A stretch of DNA of 64,000 nt from Paraburkholderia edwinii (lineage in GTDB: Bacteria; Pseudomonadota; Gammaproteobacteria; Burkholderiales; Burkholderiaceae): assembly GCF_019428685.1 (NCBI RefSeq), contig NZ_CP080095.1, positions 930,001-994,000 of the forward strand. The letters are read 5' to 3'. A program made the translations under genes and the position numbers. Of this stretch, positions 59,301 to 64,000 are shown one piece after another (position 1 is the stretch's first letter; the number at the start of each line of letters is the position of its first letter). Below the pieces are notes generated by a model. That model made no database searches, was not told the origin of the DNA, and saw nothing but the letters and a program-made list of their open reading frames with translations.

Positions 59301-61231
59301 GTTCCGGTTCGGTCGACGGCGTGAGCTACGACACCTCGGCGCATGACAAGGTGACGTTCAACGGCGCCAGCGGCACGACGCTGTCGAACGTGAAGGCCGG
59401 CGCGCTTAGCGCCACCAGCATGGACGCGGTGAACGGTTCGCAGCTCTACGCGACGAACCAGAACGTGGCGAAGAACACCGGCGACATCACGACGCTGAAC
59501 ACGCAGATCACCACGATCAACGGTCAGCTCGCGGATGCCGTGAAGTACGACTCGTCGGCGCACGACAAGGTGTCGTTGGCAGGTGGTGCAGCAGGCACGA
59601 CGATCACGAACGTGAAGGCGGGCGCAGTCAGCTCGTCCAGCATGGACGCGGTCAACGGTTCGCAGCTGTACAACACGGCTAGCAGCACGGCGGCAGCGCT
59701 GGGCGGCGGTTCGTCGGTGAACGCGGACGGCACGGTCAAGAAGCCGAGCTACAACGTCGCAGGCAGCACGTATGGCGACGTCGGTTCGGCCCTGGCGGCG
59801 GTGGACGCGAAGGCGGCAACCGGTTCGGTCGATGGCATCAAGTACGACACGTCGGCGCATGACCGCGTGACGTTCAACGGCGCCAACGGCACGACCCTGT
59901 CGAACGTGAACGCCGGTAAGGCGGACAAGGACGCGGTGAACGTGGCTCAGCTGAAGTCGGCGGGTCTGAACATCGATACGTCGGGCAACGTGACGAACTC
60001 GTTCGTCTCGTACGATGACGCATCGAAGGGCAAGATCACGCTCGGCGGCGCAGCCGGCACGACGATCGCGAACGTGAAGGCCGGCGCGGTGAACGCGACC
60101 AGCAAGGACGCGATCAACGGCTCGCAGCTGTTCAACACGGCTAGCAGCACGGCGGCAGCGCTGGGCGGCGGCTCGACGGTGAACGCGGACGGCACGATCT
60201 CGGCTCCGACGTACGCGCTGAACGAAGGCTCGACGACCGTTCATACGGTTGGCGATGCGATCACTAACATCGACGGTCGTGTCACGCAGAACACCAGTGA
60301 CATCACCAACATCACCAACACGCTGGTTGACGGTGGTGTGATCGATGGCTCGACGGGCAAGTCGCTCGCCGTGGTGTACGACAGCGCAACGAAGGACTCG
60401 GTGACGTTCGGTGGCAAGGGTGCAACGGCTCCGGTCGCACTGCACAACGTTGCTGCGGGTGAGTTGTCGGCAACGAGCAACGATGCGGTCAACGGTTCGC
60501 AGTTGTTCACGACCAACAAGCGTATCGACGAGATCAACCACAACGCGGGCAACATCGGCGACGTGGTGATGTACGACACGTCGGCTCACGACCGCATCAC
60601 GCTGGGTGGTCTCGCTGGTGGCATGAGTGCTCCGGTGATCCTGTCCAACGTCGCGGACGGCAAGAGCAAGTACGACGCGGTGAACTTCGGTCAGTTGTCC
60701 GCGCTGCAAGGTCAGGTCACGAACCTCGACAACCGTGTCACGGTGGTCGAAGGCCAGGTGACCAACATCAGCGGTGGCGGCGGTAGCTGGAACAACGATG
60801 CAGGTGGCAAGAAGATCACCAACGTCGCTGATGGCACCGAGAAGACCGATGCGGTCAACGTGGGTCAGTTGAACGAGGCGGTGCAAAGCGCGAACAACTA
60901 CACGGATTCGCGTATCGGTGAATTGCCGAGCGGCATGTCGTCGAAGGACTACGTCGATCAGAGCATGAAGTCGATGCAGTCGCAGGTGAACAGCGTCGCG
61001 AAGAACTCGTACGGCGGTATCGCCGCGGCAACCGCGCTGACGATGATTCCGGACGTCGATCAGGGCAAGACGATCGCGGTCGGTGTCGGTACCGGTAACT
61101 ACAAGGGCTATCAGGCTGTCGCGCTCGGCGCTTCGGCACGCATCACCCAGAACCTGAAGGTGAAGGTTGGTGCGGGTATGGCCCCGGGTAACGGGACGAC
61201 CGTCGGTGCGGGTGCTTCGTACCAGTGGTAA
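53381..61231 (+). CDS. Giant trimeric autotransporter adhesin (YadA/BpaA-like)
   Basis: 2616 residues. Extended signal-peptide region (MNKAYRSVWNESTGTWMAVQ, hydrophobic core about 34-58, cleavage near EAMAKG). Residues about 62-150 are a two-Cys module shared with the broken adhesin. Two large YadA-type head modules of SVAIG/AVAIGSN repeats lie at about 386-676 and 1626-1916 and are copies of each other, each ending in necks (DAVNVSQLKG). Between and after them are many stalk repeats (VAYDDATKGKVTLAG, TTITNVKAG, AVNGSQLY). The final 75 residues (SVAKNSYGGIAAATAL to GASYQW) form the membrane anchor. It forms a trimer on the cell surface and should bind host or abiotic surfaces or other cells; receptor unknown. 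Confidence 0.95.
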   Translation: MNKAYRSVWNESTGTWMAVQENAKGRGKKSRGTTLSAVGGSLIAGTLLVAASGYAPEAMAKGALRLCNGGYGSGGTAYGPSSSSSIGIGCTSGSNDGADFTLDANQSSTDGGAGFEGATTYVRGWYNGALELKAGTTVNVLSQMDMGSNKITNVANGTADNDAVNVSQLKGVTTALGGGAAVNADGTIKKPSYNVAGSTYGDVGAALSAVDAKASTGSADGVKYDTSAHDKVTFSGANGTTLSNVNAGKADKDAVNVAQLKAAGLNIDTSGAVTNSFVAYDDATKGKVTLAGGSAGTTITNLKAGAVNATSKDAINGSQLFTLAASEAAALGGGSAVNTDGSISKPTYSVDGKSVSGVDGAVSALDTRITNATANNVDIASKMKYVKFGDTTALDATASGENSVAIGGYAQAIGANSLAIGAQSRAMGANSVAVGYGSSATQDNTFAVGSTTLKRRVVNVADATGVSDAVTLGQMNTAIGAAIVNSGVKSNGMLGASTMLLGATASSKTPDQLIVSGPTSLSTPTDAIGRNGIAMGLNAHANADNAVAAGQNVSVLGANGVAVGQNIAVGADSAVGIGVGTSVASENAVAIGSNGTEVNTGAANAVAIGSGVSVGGQNSVGLGSNIIVGTANSVVLGANSSDDNRANTVSVGSSAVPGMGTSLVRRQVINVAAGTQDFDAVNVSQLKGVTTALGGGAGVNTDGSIKKPSYNVAGGTYNDVGTALAAVDSKAGSGSVDAVKYDTSAHDKVTFNGSNGTTLSNVNAGKADKDAVNVAQLKAAGLNIDTSGAVTNSFVAYDDATKGKVTLAGGSAGTTITNVKAGAVSASSKDAINGSQLYGEASSTAAALGGGAAVNSDGTIKAPTYTVQGQTKGDVGSALAAIDTATTGNTTSITNLTNNINNGTIGLVQQDKTTKAITVAKATDGTTVDFTGTAGARQLKGVSTGSADTDAVNVAQLKAAGLNIDTSGTVTNSFVAYDDATKGKVTLAGTNGTTISNVNAGKADKDAVNVAQLKAAGLNIDTSGTVTNSFVAYDDATKGKVTLAGGAAGTTITNVKAGAVNASSMDAVNGSQLYNTANSTAAALGGGTTVDANGKITKPSYNVAGSTYGDVGSALAAVDAKAATGSIDGVKYDSSAHDKVTFNGSNGTKLSNVTAGTADMDAVNLAQLKAAGLNVDTSGNVTNSFVAYDDATKGKVTLAGGSAGTTITNVKAGALNATSTEAVNGAQLYATNQNVSSLSTQVTNINAQMGDVVKYDTSAHDKVTFNGSNGTTLSNVNAGKADKDAVNVAQLKAAGLNIDTSGAVTNSFVAYDDATKGKVTLAGGSAGTTISNVKAAKADNEAVNLAQLKAAGLNVDTSGTVTNSFVAYDDATKGKVTLAGGAAGTTITNVKAGAVNASSMDAINGSQLYNTANSTAAALGGGTTVDANGKITKPSYNVAGSTYGDVGSALAAVDAKAATGSIDGVKYDSSAHDKVTFNGSNGTKLSNVTAGTADMDAVNLAQLKAAGLNVDTSGNVTNSFVAYDDATKGKVTLAGGAAGTTITNVKAGAVSASSTDAINGSQLYSLAASETKALGGGSTVNPDGTISMPEYSVGGKTVDGVDGAVTALDTRITDMSSAMVEIAPKLKYIKFGDTTALDATASGADAVAIGGYAQAMGDGALAIGANARAMATNSVAIGFGSSTSQANTFAVGSTTGKRRIVNVADGTSITDAVTVGQMNTAIGAAISGSGVKNNGMLGASTMLLGATSSKTPDQLIVSGPTTLSTPTDALGKNGIAMGLNAHANADNAVAAGQNVSVLGSNGVAVGQNIAIGADSAVGIGSTVSAASINSVAIGSNGTEVNTGSDNAVAIGSNVSIGGKNTVGIGSNIVAATEGSVVLGANSSDDNRANTVSVGSSAVPGMGTSLVRRQVINVAAGTQDFDAVNVSQLKGVTSALGGGATVNADGSVKKPSYAIGGNTYTDVGSAFSALASQAGSGSVDGVSYDTSAHDKVTFNGASGTTLSNVKAGALSATSMDAVNGSQLYATNQNVAKNTGDITTLNTQITTINGQLADAVKYDSSAHDKVSLAGGAAGTTITNVKAGAVSSSSMDAVNGSQLYNTASSTAAALGGGSSVNADGTVKKPSYNVAGSTYGDVGSALAAVDAKAATGSVDGIKYDTSAHDRVTFNGANGTTLSNVNAGKADKDAVNVAQLKSAGLNIDTSGNVTNSFVSYDDASKGKITLGGAAGTTIANVKAGAVNATSKDAINGSQLFNTASSTAAALGGGSTVNADGTISAPTYALNEGSTTVHTVGDAITNIDGRVTQNTSDITNITNTLVDGGVIDGSTGKSLAVVYDSATKDSVTFGGKGATAPVALHNVAAGELSATSNDAVNGSQLFTTNKRIDEINHNAGNIGDVVMYDTSAHDRITLGGLAGGMSAPVILSNVADGKSKYDAVNFGQLSALQGQVTNLDNRVTVVEGQVTNISGGGGSWNNDAGGKKITNVADGTEKTDAVNVGQLNEAVQSANNYTDSRIGELPSGMSSKDYVDQSMKSMQSQVNSVAKNSYGGIAAATALTMIPDVDQGKTIAVGVGTGNYKGYQAVALGASARITQNLKVKVGAGMAPGNGTTVGAGASYQW
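54540..55410. repeat. Head module copy 1 in the giant adhesin
   Basis: Codes for the first YadA-type head, from the KFGDTTALDATASG motif through AVAIGGYAQ, NGIAMGLNAHANADNAVAAG, NGTEVNTG to NTVSVGSSAVPGMGTSLVRR. It is matched along its length by 58260-59130. Confidence 0.8.
56588..56979. repeat. 392-bp direct repeat, copy 1
   Basis: Appears identical base for base to 57593-57984 (period 1005 bp, 335 codons). Similarity extends upstream to about 56440 with scattered mismatches. Confidence 0.85.
57593..57984. repeat. 392-bp direct repeat, copy 2
   Basis: Second exact copy of 56588-56979. Identity at synonymous positions implies recent duplication or gene conversion. Confidence 0.85.
58260..59130. 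repeat. Head module copy 2 in the giant adhesin
   Basis: Second YadA-type head. It shares long identical protein stretches with copy 1 (NGIAMGLNAHANADNAVAAG, ANTVSVGSSAVPGMGTSLVR) but is more diverged at DNA level than the 392-bp repeat, so it is the older duplication. Confidence 0.8.
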
Positions 61232-61314
61232 GCAGTAAGCGGAAGAGCGGTGCAGTAACGGCCGCTCGACTGCGAGTTGCAAGACCTGTGTAGTTCTTCA
61301 AGCAGTAGTTGGTC

Positions 61315-61344
61315 AAACGGGCTCCTTCGGGAGCCCGTTTTTTT
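61315..61344 (+). terminator. Intrinsic terminator after the giant adhesin
   Basis: AAACGGGCTCC-TTCG-GGAGCCCGTTT, an 11-bp perfect stem with a stable UUCG tetraloop, followed by T residues. The convergent hexR stop lies 20 bp beyond. Confidence 0.95.
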
Positions 61345-61362
61345 GCATGGCCGCCTGGGCGC

Positions 61363-62208
61363 TTAGCCTTCCGGCCCAACCCGCCGGCGCGTAATCAGAT
61401 CCTTCGCGCCCGCCAGTTTCTCCGCCAGCTCCGGCCCGCGCTGCAACGCGACGCCGACCGCCAGAATGTCGCCGATCGCGAGATGCGAGGTACGCGACGT
61501 CATCGGCGAAAAAATATCTGTGTCTTCATCGACGTTCGCAAAGAGTCCAATCGAGGCGATTCGCGCGAGCGGCGAATTGCCGTGCGTGACCGCGATCACT
61601 TTCGCGCCTGCGGCAAGCGCCGATTTCGCCGCATCGATGATGTCGCGCGTGCGTCCCGTGTTCGAAATCGCGACCACCACGTCGCCTTTGCCCAGCAGCG
61701 CGGCTGACATCAAAAACGTATGCGGATCCGAATAGGCGACGCTCGGCATGCCTAGCCGGAAAAACTTGTGCTGCATATCGAGCGCGGCGACGCCCGAGCC
61801 GCCCGCACCGTAGAACTCGATCCGGCGCGCGTGCGCGAGCACGTCGATTGCCGCCGCGACGCTGTCCGACGACAGGTTGTTGCGCACCTGGATCAGCGCG
61901 CCGATGGTCCGGTCGAGTACTTTTGCCGCGACGCCCGGCGCCGGCTCGTCCGGACGCACGTCGCGATAGACCGCAGGCACGTCGGCTGCAATACCCTGTG
62001 CCAGCCGGATCTTGAACTCGCGGAAGCCCGAAAAGCCGAGCGCATGGCAGAAGCGCGCGATTGTCGGCTGGCTCACGCCCGCGCGCGCCGCGACTTCCGT
62101 CATCGACAGATCGAGCACTTCGCGCGGCGCCTCGATCACGTAGTCGGCGAGCTTGCGTTCGGATGGGCGCAACTGGTCGCGCATCGCTTCCACCTGGGAC
62201 AACATCAT
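61363..62208 (-). CDS. hexR: HexR (RpiR-family) regulator of central carbon metabolism
   Basis: 281 residues. N-terminal helix-turn-helix (SERKLADYVIEAPREVLDLSMTEVAARAGVSQPTIARFCHALG) and a C-terminal SIS sugar-phosphate domain (RIEFYGAGGSGVAALDMQHKFFRLG, VAISNTGRTRDIIDAAKSALAAGAKVIAVT). HexR senses KDPG and represses the Entner-Doudoroff genes. It is divergent from edd, with two similar 15-bp sites in the 316-bp gap. Two adjacent ATGs make the start uncertain by one codon. Confidence 0.93.
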   Translation of the reverse strand: MMLSQVEAMRDQLRPSERKLADYVIEAPREVLDLSMTEVAARAGVSQPTIARFCHALGFSGFREFKIRLAQGIAADVPAVYRDVRPDEPAPGVAAKVLDRTIGALIQVRNNLSSDSVAAAIDVLAHARRIEFYGAGGSGVAALDMQHKFFRLGMPSVAYSDPHTFLMSAALLGKGDVVVAISNTGRTRDIIDAAKSALAAGAKVIAVTHGNSPLARIASIGLFANVDEDTDIFSPMTSRTSHLAIGDILAVGVALQRGPELAEKLAGAKDLITRRRVGPEG

Positions 62209-62264
62209 CGGAGAACTCGCACTATGCTGAAGAAACGAATGGACTATAGCTGATCAGCAGATTA

Positions 62265-62279
62265 GGTACAAAAACTACA
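62265..62279. promoter_or_regulatory. Candidate HexR operator, hexR side
   Basis: GGTACAAAAACTACA, in reverse TGTAGTTTTTGTACC. It matches 62397-62411 at 12 of 15 positions in the opposite orientation and lies about 57 bp before the hexR start. Confidence 0.5.
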
Positions 62280-62317
62280 TATCGCTGTATAGGTGATTTC
62301 CCTGGGAAGCGGGCTGT

Positions 62318-62339
62318 TTTATCGAACGCCTTTGATAAA
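62318..62339. promoter_or_regulatory. Inverted repeat TTTATC-N10-GATAAA
   Basis: Perfect 6-bp arms in the middle of the hexR-edd intergenic region. Could be a second regulator's site; unassigned. Confidence 0.35.
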
Positions 62340-62359
62340 GCGGCTTATGAGCCGATCGA

Positions 62360-62376
62360 CTGAATCTCGGATTCAG
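62360..62376. promoter_or_regulatory. 17-bp palindrome CTGAATC-TCG-GATTCAG
   Basis: Perfect 7-bp arms with a 3-bp centre, between the two candidate HexR sites. No T-run. Either an operator or a short hairpin in a leader. Confidence 0.4.
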
Positions 62377-62396
62377 CATCGGCAACATTGATTCGA

Positions 62397-62411
62397 TGTA
62401 GTTTTTCTACT
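62397..62411. promoter_or_regulatory. Candidate HexR operator, edd side
   Basis: TGTAG-TTTTT-CTACT, an imperfect palindrome about 115 bp before the edd start. HexR sites in other proteobacteria are TGTA/ACA-type palindromes, so this is a fair candidate. Confidence 0.55.
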
Positions 62412-62524
62412 AAACTCCCTGTGCACGGTCGGAAACGCAGGCCGTGTCCCCGCGATACCGAATCCGGCGCGAGCGCCTTCCGATGTGCGCATCCGCCCGC
62501 CAGAGCGACGAAGGAGCATCATCG

Positions 62525-64000
62525 ATGGTTTCCCCGCATTCGCAATTGATGAAGGTCACGCGTCGCGTGATCGAGCGCAGCCAATCGACTCGCGACGCCT
62601 ATCTGGCGCGCATCGAGCAGGCGCAGGGTCATTTCCCGGCGCGCGGCGCGCTGTCGTGCGCGAACCTCGCGCACGGTTTCGCCGGCCTCGAAGGCAACGA
62701 CAAGTTCGCGATCAAGACGATCGCTCAGCCGAACATCGGCATCGTGTCCTCGTACAACGAGATGTTGTCCGCGCACGCGCCGTATAAAACATTCCCCGAC
62801 ATCATCAAAGCCGCCGCGCGCGAAAACGGCGGCGTCGCGCAGTTCGCGGGCGGCGTGCCCGCGATGTGCGACGGCATCACGCAAGGCAACGCGGGCATGG
62901 AACTGTCGCTCTTTTCGCGCGAAGTCATCGCGATGAGCACAGCCGTTGCGCTCACGCACAACATGTTCGATGCGGCGCTATGTCTTGGCGTGTGCGACAA
63001 GATCGTGCCGGGCCTGATGATCGGCGCGTTGCAGTTCGGCCACTTGCCGACCATCTTCGTGCCGGCCGGCCCGATGACGAGCGGCCTGTCGAACGACGAC
63101 AAGGCCAAGATCCGCCAGCAGTTCGCGACCGGTGGCTGCGATCGCGGCGCGCTGCTCGAGGCGGAAGCGGCCGCGTACCACAGCCACGGCACCTGCACGT
63201 TCTACGGCACCGCCAACAGCAATCAGATGCTGATGGAAGTGATGGGCATGCATCTGCCCGGCTCGGCGTTCGTGCATCCGCATACGCCGCTGCGCGATGC
63301 GCTGACCGCGCAGGCCGCCCGCCGCGTGCTCGATCTCACGGTCGATCGCGGCCACTACATGCCGATCGGTCATGTGGTCGACGAGAAGGCGGTTGTGAAC
63401 GGCATCGTGGCGTTGCTCGCAACCGGTGGTTCGACGAACCACACGCTGCACCTCGTCGCGATCGCGCGCGCGGCGGGCATCATCATCGATTGGGATGACT
63501 TCGACACGCTGTCGCAAGCCGTGCCGCTGCTCGCGAAGGTCTATCCGAACGGCAAGGCCGACGTGAATCACTTCCATGCGGCCGGCGGCGTGGCGTTCCT
63601 CGTGCGCAATCTGCTCGAAGGCGGTCTGCTGCACGAAGATGTGAACACCGTCGCGGGCAAGGGCCTCTCGCACTACACGCAGGAGCCGAAGCTGATCGAC
63701 GGCAAGCTGACGTGGGTGCCGGGCGCGCACGAAAGCCACGACACGAAGGTGCTGCGCAGTATCAAGGAGCCGTTCCAGCCCGACGGCGGCCTGCGTCTGA
63801 TGCAAGGCAAGCTCGGCCGCGGCGTGATCAAGATTTCCGCGGTTGCGCACGAGCATCGCGCGGTGAAAGCGCCCGCGATAGTGTTCGACTCGCAGGAAGC
63901 CGTGCAGGAAGCATTCGATAACGGCGAACTGAAGCGCGATTTCGTCGCGGTCGTGCGCTTCCAGGGCGCGCGTGCAAACGGTATGCCCGAGCTGCATCGT
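62525..64000 (+). CDS. edd: 6-phosphogluconate dehydratase (partial, C-terminus beyond the window)
   Basis: 492 codons are present from the ATG at 62525 (AGGAG 8 nt upstream); the enzyme is usually about 610-620 residues. Converts 6-phosphogluconate to KDPG in the Entner-Doudoroff pathway. ILVD/EDD family with an iron-sulfur cluster: [47 protein letters not shown] (Cys ligand), [21 protein letters not shown] (Cys), [20 protein letters not shown] (Cys), [22 protein letters not shown] and [19 protein letters not shown]. The HexR neighbour and operators fit KDPG-induced expression. Confidence 0.96.
   Translation, partial: MVSPHSQLMKVTRRVIERSQSTRDAYLARIEQAQGHFPARGALSCANLAHGFAGLEGNDKFAIKTIAQPNIGIVSSYNEMLSAHAPYKTFPDIIKAAARENGGVAQFAGGVPAMCDGITQGNAGMELSLFSREVIAMSTAVALTHNMFDAALCLGVCDKIVPGLMIGALQFGHLPTIFVPAGPMTSGLSNDDKAKIRQQFATGGCDRGALLEAEAAAYHSHGTCTFYGTANSNQMLMEVMGMHLPGSAFVHPHTPLRDALTAQAARRVLDLTVDRGHYMPIGHVVDEKAVVNGIVALLATGGSTNHTLHLVAIARAAGIIIDWDDFDTLSQAVPLLAKVYPNGKADVNHFHAAGGVAFLVRNLLEGGLLHEDVNTVAGKGLSHYTQEPKLIDGKLTWVPGAHESHDTKVLRSIKEPFQPDGGLRLMQGKLGRGVIKISAVAHEHRAVKAPAIVFDSQEAVQEAFDNGELKRDFVAVVRFQGARANGMPELHR

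Noticed and set aside
53381..61231. Repeat structure suggestive of CRISPR or satellite DNA
   Set aside because: Periods are long, units vary and all are in frame; this is adhesin coding repeat, not a repeat-spacer array.
57722..61282. Open frame of nearly 1190 codons antisense to the giant adhesin
   Set aside because: Repetitive because the adhesin DNA is repetitive; Arg/His/Val-rich peptide with no features of a protein family.

Overview
The window is about 64 kb of GC-rich chromosome, and its gene content and order point to Burkholderiaceae (Burkholderia sensu lato: Paraburkholderia, Trinickia, Caballeronia or a relative). The signs are the fur / bamE / dapB / exbBD / leuS / lptE / holA / proA order, an HexR plus Entner-Doudoroff locus, a De Ley-Doudoroff galactose cluster beside an AraFGH-type importer, and two trimeric autotransporters with Burkholderia-type extended signal peptides. 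I saw no tRNA, rRNA, insertion sequence, prophage or CRISPR array.

Layout. 0-8 kb: start of aroQ, a TlpA-type thioredoxin and an unknown nucleotidyltransferase-like protein on the minus strand. Then murein tripeptide ligase mpl, a YqiA-like esterase, an RNB exoribonuclease, aroE and mtgA on the plus strand. 8-20 kb: a small beta-barrel protein, then a sugar catabolism and uptake run: IclR regulator, dgoK, dgoA, SDR, sugar ABC transporter (AraFGH type), second SDR, SMP-30 lactonase, aldose epimerase. These steps fit galactose/arabinose to lactone, acid, KDPGal and pyruvate plus glyceraldehyde-3-phosphate. No galactonate dehydratase is present here. 20-31 kb: pyrF; thiL-pgpA-pncC-cupin on the minus strand; maeB; a strong candidate small-RNA gene; a secreted barnase-like RNase with its barstar; rsmE, a VOC protein and a spermidine synthase. 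31-38 kb: tkt and gap, then a GntR/FadR regulator divergent from a DctA-family carrier, allantoicase and ureidoglycolate lyase. 38-53 kb: fur, bamE, dapB, exbB, exbD, leuS, lptE, holA, proA, hemJ. 53-64 kb: a 2616-residue trimeric autotransporter, hexR and the start of edd.

Most notable points. (1) A canonical promoter and an intrinsic terminator on the minus strand bracket about 150 nt with no convincing protein, with a CCUCC stretch in a predicted loop: a good small-RNA candidate. (2) The adhesin gene at 42-46 kb is broken by a single-base frameshift. It shares long, inverted, about 90% similar stalk repeats with the intact giant adhesin at 53-61 kb, so the leuS-proA block between them could invert. 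(3) Both adhesins begin with a similar two-cysteine module that I do not recognise. (4) Several otherwise ordinary enzymes carry in-frame low-complexity Ala/Ser/Gly/Thr inserts or tails (SDR, DgoK, PgpA, epimerase, BamE), and imperfect short tandem repeats occur between genes. (5) Several palindromic operators can be paired with adjacent regulators (IclR, GntR, HexR).

All calls come from reading the sequence and from recall of protein families. No database search was run.
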